Positions 43,894 through 53,206 of a stretch of DNA of 64,000 bases are shown here, one piece after another (position 1 is the stretch's first letter; each line of letters begins with the position of its first letter). The notes below the pieces were generated by a model. It saw nothing but the letters and a program-made list of their open reading frames with translations, was not told the origin of the DNA and searched no databases. The stretch covers positions 186,001-250,000 of the forward strand of contig OZ219861.1 in the NCBI GenBank assembly GCA_964291545.2, read 5' to 3'. A program made the position numbers and the translations under genes. Source of the DNA: G963667675 sp964291545 (GTDB taxonomy: Bacteria > Chloroflexota > Dehalococcoidia > Lucifugimonadales > UBA3495).

Positions 43894-45147
43894 TCACTGC
43901 AGGGAGCGGACTTGCTTCTGGGTCGCCACAAAGACCAGGACCGCCGCCGTCAGCAGGCCCGCCAATATGGCCACCGTCACCCGAACCCCCAGGAACTGCG
44001 CGGCCGCGCCCGCCGGCAGCACTCCCAGGGGCATCAGGCCGAACGTCATCATCATGATGGACGACACCCGGCCCCGGTAGCGGTCTTCCGAGTGCTCCAT
44101 CGTCAGGGCCATTACCACCGCCCACCAAACCCCTTCACCCAGCCCGAGGAGGACCATGATGGCCACTGCCGCATAGTACACCGGTATGGCCGCGACCAGG
44201 AACAGGCCCGCCGCGGTCGCCCCCGCCCCCGCAATGAGCAGTTGCCCGCGCCGCCGCGCCCCTATGGAAGCGACGCAGAGGGAGCCTGCCAGGGACCCGG
44301 CGCCGATAGCGGTGAGCAGCAACCCCATGGCCGCAGGCCCCAAGTTGTAGACGTCTTTGACGAACACGGCGATCAACGTGTGGAACGGCCAACTCATCAG
44401 GAGCGCCACCAGGGTGAACACCAGGAGCGCCAGCACCACGTAGGTGCGCCGAACGTAGGCCAGCCCTTCCTTGATGTCTCGGACGACCGCACTGGGTTCC
44501 CCCGCGCGGTCCGGATACACCCGCCGGACTCGCGCGGTGATGAGCACCGCGGCGGCCTTCAAGGACGCTATCGTCAGGAACACGCCCCCCGGTCCCACCA
44601 GGGCATAGAGGCCTCCGGCAGCCGCGGGAGACAGGAGGGTCGTGGCGCTGAAGGCGGCGGCGTTGATAGCCATGGCGCCGGTAAGCTGGGCCCTTTGCAC
44701 CAGCTGCGGGATGATGGCCTGCCGGGCCGGCATCATGAAGGAGAACAGGCTTCCTTCTATCATGGCCATCGCGGCCAGGTGGGCCCAGTGAATCCGGTCC
44801 GTCAGGATCAGCGCCGCTATGACCAGGGATACCGCGCCCTCCGCCGCTTGGCCCGCTTGAATGACGTATTTCCGTTCGAAGCGGTCGGCCACCACCCCGC
44901 CCAGGAGACTCAGGGACAGCGTGGGGACGGCGAAACCCATCTCCACCACGCCAAGGAGAAAGGCGGAGCTTGTGAGGTCGTAGACCAGGTACCCCACGGC
45001 CAACAGCTCCATCGAGAAGCCGGCCGACAGGAACACCATGCCGAACCACAGGTTGCGAAAGTCCCGGTTGGACAGCGATGAAAAGGCATGCAGCCAGCGG
45101 CCGCTTATGGCCGTGGGAAGCTGTCTCAAATGCAGCGAAGATGGCAA
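43894..45147 (-). CDS. MFS transporter
   Basis: A 417-residue integral membrane protein with about 12 hydrophobic helices and the loop-2 motif GGVVADRFERKYVIQ. The overall pattern (LSNRDFRNLWFGMVFLSAG at the start) fits the DHA3/EntS-like exporters. TTG 45147 is assumed as start, but no strong ribosome binding site is seen and the true start may be slightly downstream. Likely proton-driven export of a small hydrophobic molecule; substrate unknown. Confidence 0.88.
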   Translation of the reverse strand: MPSSLHLRQLPTAISGRWLHAFSSLSNRDFRNLWFGMVFLSAGFSMELLAVGYLVYDLTSSAFLLGVVEMGFAVPTLSLSLLGGVVADRFERKYVIQAGQAAEGAVSLVIAALILTDRIHWAHLAAMAMIEGSLFSFMMPARQAIIPQLVQRAQLTGAMAINAAAFSATTLLSPAAAGGLYALVGPGGVFLTIASLKAAAVLITARVRRVYPDRAGEPSAVVRDIKEGLAYVRRTYVVLALLVFTLVALLMSWPFHTLIAVFVKDVYNLGPAAMGLLLTAIGAGSLAGSLCVASIGARRRGQLLIAGAGATAAGLFLVAAIPVYYAAVAIMVLLGLGEGVWWAVVMALTMEHSEDRYRGRVSSIMMMTFGLMPLGVLPAGAAAQFLGVRVTVAILAGLLTAAVLVFVATQKQVRSLQ

Positions 45148-45189
45148 GTGTATCTATCTACGGGGCCGGCAACGCAACCTTGCGCCGCG

Positions 45190-46011
45190 CTACTGGAGCT
45201 CGACCCGGCGGCGCAGGTAGGCGTCGGACTCCATGATTTCCGAGACCCGAGGCGCAAGGGCCTCGAAGTCATCGGTCACCGCCTGGATGAGCCGGCCGCT
45301 CATGTTTCCCGCCTGGCCGCTGGCCAGGAACACCGCCAACTCCGCGGCCCGCTCCATGGACGCGCCGCGGCCGGTGACCACCCTCTCTCCCCACTCCGCC
45401 AACTCCTCGTCGCCCAGGGCTATTGCCGCGGCGTGGGTCTCCTCCCACATGGCCGTGTGTATCGAGCCGGGAGACATGGCGTTGACCTGGATGTTTTCGC
45501 CCTGCAACTCCTGGTAAAGGGTCTCGGTAATGTCCACCAACGCCGCCTTGGAGGCCCCGTAGGCCGACAGGCTGCGGCCTCCAACGCCGGACATGTTGAC
45601 GATTTTGCCGCTGTTTTTGGCCAGCATGGTGGGGAGCACTGCCCGGCAGCAGAGGAACACGCCGATGACGTTGAGTTGGATGGTCTGTACCCAGTGGGAG
45701 GCGTCGTTGTCCTGGAGCGGCCCGACGGGTCCGACGATGCCGGCGTTGTTCACCAGGATGTCTATTGTGGGATAGCGCTCCAGGGTCTTTGCGACCATTG
45801 CTTCAACTTGCTGCGGGTCGGTGACGTCGGTGGGGATCGTGCAGGCGTGGGCGCCCAAGGCCTCGACCTGCCGGGCCGTCTCATCCAACTCAGGAGCGGT
45901 CCGGGCCGCCAGGGCCAGCTTGGCGCCTTCCTTGGCGTAGGCCGTCGCTATGGCGCGGCCGATGCCCCGCCCAGCGCCGGTAATCAGGGCTACCTTGCCG
46001 TTCAATCGCAT
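45190..46011 (-). CDS. Short-chain dehydrogenase/reductase
   Basis: A 273-residue classical SDR with all signature motifs: ALITGAGRGIGRA, ILVNNAGIVG and the active site SAYGASKAAL. It would oxidise or reduce an alcohol/ketone using NAD(P). ATG 46011 is chosen over GTG 46017 because GGAGG lies 5 nt upstream. It contrasts with the SDR at 15.4-16.2 kb, which has lost the active site. Confidence 0.93.
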   Translation of the reverse strand: MRLNGKVALITGAGRGIGRAIATAYAKEGAKLALAARTAPELDETARQVEALGAHACTIPTDVTDPQQVEAMVAKTLERYPTIDILVNNAGIVGPVGPLQDNDASHWVQTIQLNVIGVFLCCRAVLPTMLAKNSGKIVNMSGVGGRSLSAYGASKAALVDITETLYQELQGENIQVNAMSPGSIHTAMWEETHAAAIALGDEELAEWGERVVTGRGASMERAAELAVFLASGQAGNMSGRLIQAVTDDFEALAPRVSEIMESDAYLRRRVELQ

Positions 46012-46059
46012 GTGCACCTCCGTGGGGAGTCAACAACAGCCCGCAAAGTTGTCCATTTC

Positions 46060-46500
46060 GCCTCGTTCGTCCTGAGGCTCTCGAAGGGCGAATAACCGCT
46101 CCCAACCACCCTCGCAATCCCCCAGCATGTCATTCCGAGCGAAGCCGAGGAATCTAAAACTCCCCCGCCTCCACCACCGTTACGTCTCGCTATCCCGTCG
46201 TTCCCGTGCCCAACGCGTCATTTCGGCGGAGCCAGACCTTTGCGTAACCGTCATTCCGGTGAAGACCGGAATCCAGTTCAAGCCAAGTCTTCATACAAGT
46301 CTCGCCGCTCAGGGTTATCCTTCTCAATCAATTCCAGCTTCCACCTCCGCTTCCATTCCTTGAGAGCCTTTGAGACTCTCTGGATTCCGGCTTTCGCCGG
46401 AAAGACTGGTGGGGGGCAGTCCGTCCGTTCGTCCTGAGCCTGTCCTGAGGTTCTCGAAGGGGCTCTCGAAGGGGGAACGGCCAGCCCCCCGGCCGTTAGC
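46060..46500. repeat. Intergenic palindromic repeat cluster (copy set 5)
   Basis: Contains GTTCGTCCTGAGGCTCTCGA (46068), a GTCATTCCGAGCGAAGCCGA unit (46128), a perfect hairpin ATTCCGGT-GAAG-ACCGGAAT (46253-46272), an ATTCCGGC-TTTC-GCCGGAA hairpin (~46384) and a double CTCTCGAAGGG unit (46425-46475). Confidence 0.75.
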
Positions 46501-46525
46501 TTAGACTCCCAGGTCGCCAGGCGAC

Positions 46526-47200
46526 TTAGTCCCTGAGCCTGAACTCCTTCAGGTCATCCGGGATGGTCAGTTCGGCCTCGGTCAGTTCCTGAATCTCATC
46601 GGGAGTCCAGCCCGGAGCGTGCTCCAGCAGGGTGAACCCCTGGGGGCCGACCTGGAACAGGCCCAGGTTGGTGGCCACCATCGTCACCACGCCGGGAGCG
46701 GTAATGGGCAACTCGCAGCGCTTGCGCAATCGCGGAGCGCCCTGGCGGGTAGTGTGTTCCATGGCGATGAAGACCTGCTTGGCGCAGGCCGCCAGGTCCA
46801 TGGCCCCGCCGATGCCTCCTCCCTTCTGGGGAGGAAGGCGCCAGTTGGCGAAGTCCCCATTCTCGGCGACCTCGTAGGCCCCCATCACGCACACGTCCAG
46901 CCTGCCGCTGCGAATCAGCCCAAAGGAATCGGCGTGGTGCACTATGGCCATTCCCGGCTGGACGGTCACGTGCTGACCGCTGGCGTTGACCAGGTGCCGG
47001 TCTTCTTTTCCTTCCTCGGCCAACGGCCCGTAACCGATGACGCCGTTTTCCGAGTGAAAGATGATGTCTTTGCTGGGGTCGACGTAGTTGGAACAAAGGG
47101 TCGGCATGCCCACGCCCAAGTTAACCATCCATTCGTCTTGAAACTCCATGGCCAGGCGGTCGCACATCGCCTGCCTGCTCAACTTGGGCTTATCTTCCAT
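46526..47200 (-). CDS. 3-oxoacid CoA-transferase subunit B (orphan)
   Basis: A 224-residue class I CoA-transferase beta subunit. MVNLGVGMPTLCSNYV, the catalytic Glu in FHSENGVIGYGP and GGAMDLAACAKQVFIAMEH are diagnostic. These enzymes need an alpha subunit, usually encoded next door; none is present, and both flanks are repeat-rich gaps. The alpha gene may be elsewhere or lost. ATG 47200 has better spacing from AGGAG than ATG 47206. Confidence 0.9.
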   Translation of the reverse strand: MEDKPKLSRQAMCDRLAMEFQDEWMVNLGVGMPTLCSNYVDPSKDIIFHSENGVIGYGPLAEEGKEDRHLVNASGQHVTVQPGMAIVHHADSFGLIRSGRLDVCVMGAYEVAENGDFANWRLPPQKGGGIGGAMDLAACAKQVFIAMEHTTRQGAPRLRKRCELPITAPGVVTMVATNLGLFQVGPQGFTLLEHAPGWTPDEIQELTEAELTIPDDLKEFRLRD

Positions 47201-47229
47201 GTCCATCTCCTTTCCTGACTAGGACGCAT

Positions 47230-47565
47230 CCGCCCCCAACCCGTCATTCCCGCCACCCACACGTCATTCCCGCGGAGGCGGGAATCTAGAACCCTTCCCT
47301 CGCAACCGACTTTCAAACACCACTACATTGCCCGGCACTAGGCTGTCCGTTCGCCCTGGGCCTGTCGTAGGGGCGACCCTCGTGGTCGCCCTGGCATCGC
47401 CGGTCACCGCCCCAACAGGCCATGCCCGCCACCCACACGTCATTCCCGCGGAGGCGGGAATCTCGCAACACCCGTCCTCGGGGGAAGCCCGTCCGTCCGT
47501 CCCCAACGAGGCTGTCCGTTCGTCCTGAGGGAAATCGAAGGGGGAACGGACAGCCGGGGTTGTGC
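47230..47565. repeat. Intergenic palindromic repeat cluster (copy set 6)
   Basis: Two identical hairpins ATTCCCGC-GGAG-GCGGGAAT (47266-47285 and 47442-47461), each in the same CCACCCACACGTC context 176 bp apart, plus GTTCGTCCTGAGGGAAATCG at 47517. Confidence 0.8.
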
Positions 47566-47588
47566 ACAGACACGGCGCCCCCCAGCCG

Positions 47589-48413
47589 CTAAACCTCCAA
47601 CGGAGTATCATCCCGGTTGGCCCACTCCCCCATGGAGGCGTCGTAATTCTTGACCTCTCCGTACCCCAGGAGCTTGAGGGCGAACACGCCGTGCGCCGCA
47701 CGGATGCCGCCCTGTCAATAGGTGTACGCCTTCTTGTCCGGCGTGATCCCCGCTTCAGACAGGATGCGCCGGATCTCCGAAGGGGCCTTGAACCTATGCG
47801 TATCCCGCTCCATGAGATTGAACCATTCCAGGTGCACCGCTCCGGGAATATGCCCAGCTCGCTTGTTGCCCCGGGCCCCCGATCCGTCCCACTCCTCGTC
47901 GCTGCGCACGTCCCAGATGACCGAGTCCTCGAGATTGCACGCCGCCTTGAGCTCGTCCACCTTTACCAGCATCGATTCGTCTCGCTTGGGGGTAAAGACG
48001 GCGTTGGCGGAAACCTTCGGCTTGTCGAAGCTGACCTCGCGGCCATCCAGCACCCAACCCCGCCAGCCGCCGTCCAGCACCTTCACCTGGCTGTGGCCGT
48101 AGGTGTTCAACGACCACCACAGCCGGGCGGACATGGCGCTTTGCCTGTTGTCGTAGGCGATCACCAAAGTGTCGTCGCCAATCCCCAGCCCCTCGCACAT
48201 GGCCTTGAACTGGTCCGGATTCATCAGGTGCAGCGGGTTGTCCGGGTCTTTCTGGAAATTGTCCGGGACCAGCGCCGCCCCGGGAATGTGCCCCCGGGCG
48301 TAGCCGGCGTCCACGTCGCAATCGACGACCACCACGTTGGAGTCATCTTTGTGGGCCTCGACCCATGCGGCGTCCACCAGGTATTCCGGATGAGCGAATG
48401 CTTCCTGAGTCAT
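47589..48413 (-). CDS. Two-domain rhodanese with in-frame TGA at the catalytic Cys (probable selenoprotein)
   Basis: A 275-codon thiosulfate/3-mercaptopyruvate sulfurtransferase-type gene. The N-terminal rhodanese domain is inactive (AYDNRQSAMSARLWW at the loop). In the C-terminal domain the active-site loop reads KKAYTY-[TGA]-QGGIRAAHGVFALK, so TGA (47715-47717, codon 233) stands exactly where the persulfide-forming Cys belongs; the frame then stays open for 41 codons to TAG (47589-47591). A CCGTGC-GGC-GCACGG hairpin starts 11 nt after the TGA. AGGAG precedes ATG 48413. Loss of function by one base (TGC to TGA) is the alternative, but a second gene here shows the same pattern. Confidence 0.82.
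47689..47703 (-). promoter_or_regulatory. Candidate bacterial SECIS element (rhodanese gene)
   Basis: A perfect 6-bp stem CCGTGC/GCACGG with loop GGC. The loop starts 17 nt after the TGA and begins with GG, matching the loop-G feature of bacterial SECIS elements. Assessed by eye. Confidence 0.55.
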
Positions 48414-48782
48414 GGCTTCTCCTGGATAGTCACGAGTCTCATGGCCTTATCGACGAGACCGCAGCGCGGCCGTGGGTCGGCCAAGCGACTACCAATTGTA
48501 GGACCGGCTTGGGGTTAGGTCAACGCGGGGGCGGGTGGGCGAGGGTTCTGGGGCCGAAGATCAAACTGAAACCTGGGGCCGCCATGACGCGACAGGCATA
48601 ATTTACTGACACTTTGCCCCTTCCCCACCCCGGTCCCATCCCCTACCATGGAATACATGAAACCAAATCCCCCATCAATGACGTCTGCCAATTCCCTCCC
48701 CACCGGCCCCCGGCAAAAGTGGGAGGAAATGGGAGCGAATGAGAGGGGATCTAAAATTTCCAGCCAGGGGTGAAGTTAACCA

Positions 48783-49142
48783 ATGAGCCAGCTATCCTAC
48801 GTCAGGTCTCGCATCAACGCCCTTCGCCGCAAGTTCGCCCTGGAGATTTCCCACAACCAGCTCCGGACCATGGCCGAGGACTTTTGCTCCGAGTCCTACG
48901 CCGCCGCCATGGACCGCAAGCCTATGCCCGAAGCCCATGCGTTCGTCCGCAAGGTCGTAGACGCCGGGTACCGCCTGCCTACTTTCGGGGCCGTCCACCA
49001 GTACCTCAGGGAATGCGTGTCCGGCAAAGTCCTTCCAGGCGTCGAACATCTGCTGGGTGCCATGCTTCCCTGGGCCACCCTCCGCGGCCTTGTAGTCCTG
49101 TCCGCCGACGGCCCGCCTACGCCCGTCCCCCAAGGCGCATAG
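48783..49142 (+). CDS. Hypothetical protein
   Basis: A 119-residue basic helical protein (YVRSRINALRRKFALEIS, VRKVVDAGYRLPTFGAVHQY). It resembles small hypothetical proteins I associate with Chloroflexota, but I cannot name a family. GGGGTGAAG lies upstream of ATG 48783. Surrounded by gaps with repeats. Confidence 0.6.
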   Translation: MSQLSYVRSRINALRRKFALEISHNQLRTMAEDFCSESYAAAMDRKPMPEAHAFVRKVVDAGYRLPTFGAVHQYLRECVSGKVLPGVEHLLGAMLPWATLRGLVVLSADGPPTPVPQGA

Positions 49143-49204
49143 GGGGTACAATAGGGCAGGCTGGGCAGGCGAAAGCAACGTGACCGTACAGCCAAACAGT
49201 AAGA

Positions 49205-49460
49205 GCGTAGCTTCTTTCGCGCCCGCCGCCATGTCATTCCGAGCGTAGCTCCTTTCGCGCCCGCCGCCATGTCATTCCGAGCGTAGCGCAGCGGAGAGAG
49301 GAATCTAGACTCCCACTATGGCTGGCGGTACGGCATTTGAGATTCTTTCGTCGCAAGCTCCTCAGAATGACAGGAAGAAAGGCTCAGCAAAGTGACAGCG
49401 CGGCCGCCGCCCAGCCATTCGCCCTTCGATTTCCCTCAGGACGAACGGCTGGGCGCCTGT
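49205..49460. repeat. Intergenic repeats with 38-bp tandem duplication (copy set 7)
   Basis: Two 38-bp units (49205-49242 and 49243-49280) differ at one base; each ends in GTCATTCCGA. A longer unit then runs to CTCAGAATGACAG (49374), and the inverse CTTCGATTTCCCTCAGGACG occurs at ~49430. Confidence 0.75.
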
Positions 49461-49573
49461 CTGGAATAACGGCCGCAGGGCTGGACTAGCGGCCACAGGT
49501 CTGGGCCAACGGCCATGTCCCGTCACCCGAAGGCCCAAGTGCGCTAGAATAACGGTCAAAAAGAGGAACAGCC

Positions 49574-51475
49574 ATGGTGCAGCAGGGACAGATAGACAAT
49601 CTATTGCAGGAGCGGGGCGAGATTCCGCCGCCCGCCAGCCTGGTGGAGCAAGCCACCCTCCAGGACTTGGACGAGGCCTATCGGCGTTCGGTGGAGGACC
49701 CCGAGGGGTTCTGGGCCGAGGCGGCCTCGGATCTGCACTGGTTCAAGCCGTGGGGCCGGGTGTTCGAGTGGGACTACCCCCAGTTCAGGTGGTTCACCGG
49801 CGCCCAGTGCAACATCACCTACAACTGCCTGGACCGTCACCTAACCGCAGGCCGCAAGAACAAGGCGGCGTTGATTTGGCTGGGGGAGGACGGTTCGGAA
49901 CGGGTCTATACCTACGGCAGGCTGGCCCAATCGGTGAACCGGTTCGCCAACGGTCTCAAGTCCCTGGGCGTGGGCAAGGGCGACCGGGTGGTGATATACA
50001 TGCCGCTGACTCCGGAAGGGGTCATCACCATGCTGGCCTGTGCCCGCATCGGGGCGGTGCACAGCGTGGTCTACGCCGGATTCAGCGTAGGCGCCCTGCG
50101 GGGCCGCATCCTGGACGCCGAGGCCAAGGTCTTGATCACCGCCGACGCCGGCTACCGCCGGGGCAACAGGGTGGACTTGAAGGGAATCAGCGACGAGGCG
50201 GCGGCGGGGCTGGACTCGCTGGAGCACGTCGTGGTGTGGCGGAGAGAAGGGCCCGCGCCCCTGGGGCCAAAAGAGGTGGACTTCGACGAGCTGATGGCCG
50301 GCAGCAGCGTCAATTGCGACGCCGAGGTGATGGAGTCGGAAGACCCCCTGTACATCCTCTACACCAGCGGCACCACCGGGAAGCCCAAGGGGGTGCTGCA
50401 CGTGCACGGCGGGTACATGGTGGGCACCTACTACCACTTCAAGACCTTCTGGGACGTGAAAGACGACGACGTCTTCTGGTGCATGTCGGACATCGGGTGG
50501 GTGGTGGGCCACAGCTACATCGTCTACGCCCCGCTGGTGGCCGGAGCCACCACTGTGTTCCGGGAGGGGGCCATCGACTATCCCCACCCCGGCGTGTTCT
50601 ACGAGGTGGTGGAAAACCAGGGAGTGAACGTCATTTTCACCGCCCCCACCGCCCTGAGGATGCTGATGCGCTACGGCGAGTCCTACCCGTCGCAGCACGA
50701 CCTGCGGTCGTTGAGGTTACTGACCTGTGCCGGGGAGCCGCTGAACCCGGAGGCGCTGCGCTGGACCTACGAGCACCTGTGCGGCAACGGGGAGTGGGGG
50801 CACATTGTGGACAACTGGTGGCAGACCGAGACCGGCGGCCCCTGCCTGGGAGCATCGCCGACAATCCCGGTCAGACCGGGCAAGGTGGGCAAGCCGCTGC
50901 CCGGCGCGGTGATGGACATAGTCGATAGAGAAGGCCAGCCCATAACCCAGCCGGACAAGGGCGGGCTGCTGGTGATAAAGCGTCCCTTCCCCCACTTCTT
51001 CCGCACGGTGTTCGGCGACCCGGAGCGCTACGCCAGGGACTGGAACACCATTCCCGGCGTCTACTTCACCGGCGACGTGGCCCTGCGGGACGAGGACGGG
51101 TACTACATGGTGGTGGGCCGGGCTGACGACGTGCTGAACGTGTCCGGGCACCGGATAGGCTCGGCGGAAGTGGAGAGCGCCCTGGTGTCCCATCCGGCGG
51201 TGGCGGAGGCGGCGGTCATCGGCAAGCCCGACGAAATCCGGGGCGAGTCAATAAAGGGGTTCGTGACCCTGCGAGTGGGCGAAGATCCCTCCGAGGCTAT
51301 GGAGGCGGCGTTGAAAGCCCACGTGCGCACTGAGTTGGGCCCCATCGCCGTGCCTTCTGAACTGGAGTTCACCCCGGTCCTTCCCAAGACCCGCTCCGGC
51401 AAAATCATGCGCCGCCTGCTGAAAGCCCAGGAGCTGGGCCTCGACCCAGGGGACATCACCACGCTGGAGGAGTAG
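49574..51475 (+). CDS. acs: Acetyl-CoA synthetase (AMP-forming)
   Basis: A 633-residue adenylate-forming enzyme that activates acetate to acetyl-CoA. Features are FTGAQCNITYNCLDRH near the N-terminus, the P-loop YTSGTTGKPKGV (residue ~262), DNWWQTETGG and the C-terminal acetylatable Lys in TRSGKIMRRLLK (residue ~610). Length is typical for Acs. AGAGGAACAGCC precedes ATG 49574. Propionyl-CoA synthetase is a less likely alternative. Confidence 0.94.
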   Translation: MVQQGQIDNLLQERGEIPPPASLVEQATLQDLDEAYRRSVEDPEGFWAEAASDLHWFKPWGRVFEWDYPQFRWFTGAQCNITYNCLDRHLTAGRKNKAALIWLGEDGSERVYTYGRLAQSVNRFANGLKSLGVGKGDRVVIYMPLTPEGVITMLACARIGAVHSVVYAGFSVGALRGRILDAEAKVLITADAGYRRGNRVDLKGISDEAAAGLDSLEHVVVWRREGPAPLGPKEVDFDELMAGSSVNCDAEVMESEDPLYILYTSGTTGKPKGVLHVHGGYMVGTYYHFKTFWDVKDDDVFWCMSDIGWVVGHSYIVYAPLVAGATTVFREGAIDYPHPGVFYEVVENQGVNVIFTAPTALRMLMRYGESYPSQHDLRSLRLLTCAGEPLNPEALRWTYEHLCGNGEWGHIVDNWWQTETGGPCLGASPTIPVRPGKVGKPLPGAVMDIVDREGQPITQPDKGGLLVIKRPFPHFFRTVFGDPERYARDWNTIPGVYFTGDVALRDEDGYYMVVGRADDVLNVSGHRIGSAEVESALVSHPAVAEAAVIGKPDEIRGESIKGFVTLRVGEDPSEAMEAALKAHVRTELGPIAVPSELEFTPVLPKTRSGKIMRRLLKAQELGLDPGDITTLEE

Positions 51476-51550
51476 GAGCCTATTCCCGATGCACTCCAAA
51501 GATCTGAGGTGCCCCAGGGTAGCGGTGGGGCCTGCGCGACACCGGAGCGC

Positions 51551-51574
51551 ACTTAGTGTATCCAGGCACTAAGT
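51551..51574. promoter_or_regulatory. Perfect inverted repeat upstream of the DUF4349-PKD lipoprotein gene
   Basis: ACTTAGTG-8nt-CACTAAGT, 49 bp before the start codon and 75 bp after acs. It could be an operator or a weak terminator; no T-tract follows. Confidence 0.4.
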
Positions 51575-51622
51575 CAGGCATGATGCTGTCCAGGTTCAAC
51601 TCGATGATGTATATTGGGGAAT

Positions 51623-53206
51623 ATGCTGGGAAGGAATAGGTTTACGCGGCGAGGATTAGGGATCCTATTAGCGTTCTCGTTCGCGCTCTTGGTGGTTGGT
51701 GCAGCCTGTGGTGCGGATGATGAGTCGATTTACCTGGAGGAACCGGCCAGTATAGAGACGGAATCGGCTAGCGGCGTCATGGTGGAGCCGGCTGTGGATC
51801 GACCGGCGGCGACAGAGGCGCCGGCGTCACAGGAATCGGATGGCGGGGCAGCGGTCAAGGTGCAGCCGGCGCCTCTGAGCCAAAACCGCATCATAGTGCA
51901 CAATGCCCGCATGTCACTGGTGGTGAGCGACGTTGCAGAATCCGTGGACGGCGTCGCCGGGGTGGCCCGCCAACTTGGTGGCTGGGTAGTTAACTCGGAC
52001 CGGTCTTCCAAGCACAGCGGTAGTATAGCGATTCGAGTGCCAGCCGGGAGCCTGGAGGAGGCTTTCAGGAGATTAGAGGCGCTGGCCTTGAAGGTTGACT
52101 CGCGCGCCGTCACCAGCGAAGACGTTACCGACGAGTACGTAGACAGCCAGTCCAGGCTGACCAGCTTGCGGGCTACAGAAGAACGACTGTTGTCTTTCCT
52201 GGAGCAAACTGCGAACGTTGAGGAAGCGCTACTCGTCCAAGATGAGATCACCGACGTGCAAGAACAAATCGAAGCGATCCAAGGCCGGCTGAACTTCCTG
52301 GAGCAGACTGCCGCCTATTCCCTGGTAGAAGTGAGTTTGAAGCTCACCGCAGACGCGATTGAGGTTGACGCCGGTGACGACGTATCCGTGCGGGTGGGGG
52401 AAGTGGCTCGCTTCAGGGCGTCCTTCGCTGCCCCACCCGAGATTGACGATTTCACCTTCACGTGGGACTTCGGGGACGGGTCGTCCACCTCCGGCGCCGG
52501 CAGCGTGTTGAGGTCGGACGGGAACCGAATCACGGCCACCGTGAACCACGTATACGACGACGATCGCGATTCACCATACATCGTGAGGGTAGACCTGACC
52601 GGCACCGGGGCCGGCGGCATAGGAGAAGGCTCCGACTCTTTGGAAGTCACCGTGAGTCACGTGCCCACAATAGAGGTGTTCGCAGGGGAAGACCGGACGG
52701 TCGAGGAGGGGGACCAGACGGATTACAGCGCGTCTTTCACTCGCCCAGCAGAGCTGTGGGACTACCAGTACCAGTGGGACTTTGGCGACGGCTCGCCCAC
52801 AGAGACGGGCAACCCTGAAGAAGGGTCCACTAGGGTCGAAACGACCCACACATTCTCGGACCACCGGCCCGCAGCCTACACCGCTGAACTGACCGTTACC
52901 GCCATGAGCGATGCGGGCTTGGTGTCCGGCTCAGATTCGTTGTCTGTGCACGTTACCGAATCGGAAGGGTTCACTATCGGAGCGTGGGACGCCGGAGGCA
53001 CGGCCAAGGCGGCAGTGAGAGCACTATCGGCGGTGGCGTGGGTGGCGTTGACGGTATTGATCTGGGTGGGAATCTTCACCCCGGTAATACTGGTGATAGC
53101 CGCGGTTGCCTACTTCGTGAACCGACGCGGCCGCCCCGCACTTTCGCGACTGTTTGGGCTAGGACCCAACATCGGAGGGAATCCCCCAAGCCCTCCAACC
53201 GGTTAG
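51623..53206 (+). CDS. DUF4349 lipoprotein with two PKD domains and C-terminal membrane segment
   Basis: A 527-residue envelope protein. The lipoprotein signal ends at VGAAC (Cys29). Residues ~85-250 match DUF4349: RIIVHNARMSLVVSDVAESV, LGGWVVNSDR and a coiled coil. Two PKD-type beta domains follow, each with the FGDGS signature (WDFGDGSSTS ~282; WDFGDGSPTE ~385). A strong membrane span (~465-500) precedes a basic tail. The PKD pair sits between the usual DUF4349 coiled coil and membrane span, which is unusual. ATG 51623 follows GGGGA; TTG 51614 is an alternative. Confidence 0.82.
   Translation: MLGRNRFTRRGLGILLAFSFALLVVGAACGADDESIYLEEPASIETESASGVMVEPAVDRPAATEAPASQESDGGAAVKVQPAPLSQNRIIVHNARMSLVVSDVAESVDGVAGVARQLGGWVVNSDRSSKHSGSIAIRVPAGSLEEAFRRLEALALKVDSRAVTSEDVTDEYVDSQSRLTSLRATEERLLSFLEQTANVEEALLVQDEITDVQEQIEAIQGRLNFLEQTAAYSLVEVSLKLTADAIEVDAGDDVSVRVGEVARFRASFAAPPEIDDFTFTWDFGDGSSTSGAGSVLRSDGNRITATVNHVYDDDRDSPYIVRVDLTGTGAGGIGEGSDSLEVTVSHVPTIEVFAGEDRTVEEGDQTDYSASFTRPAELWDYQYQWDFGDGSPTETGNPEEGSTRVETTHTFSDHRPAAYTAELTVTAMSDAGLVSGSDSLSVHVTESEGFTIGAWDAGGTAKAAVRALSAVAWVALTVLIWVGIFTPVILVIAAVAYFVNRRGRPALSRLFGLGPNIGGNPPSPPTG

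Noticed and set aside
48697..48770. Similarity between 48718-48766 and the inverse of 893-930 (GGGAG...GAGAGG...CTAAAATTT)
   Set aside because: The match is short, gapped and low in complexity; I could not separate it from chance.
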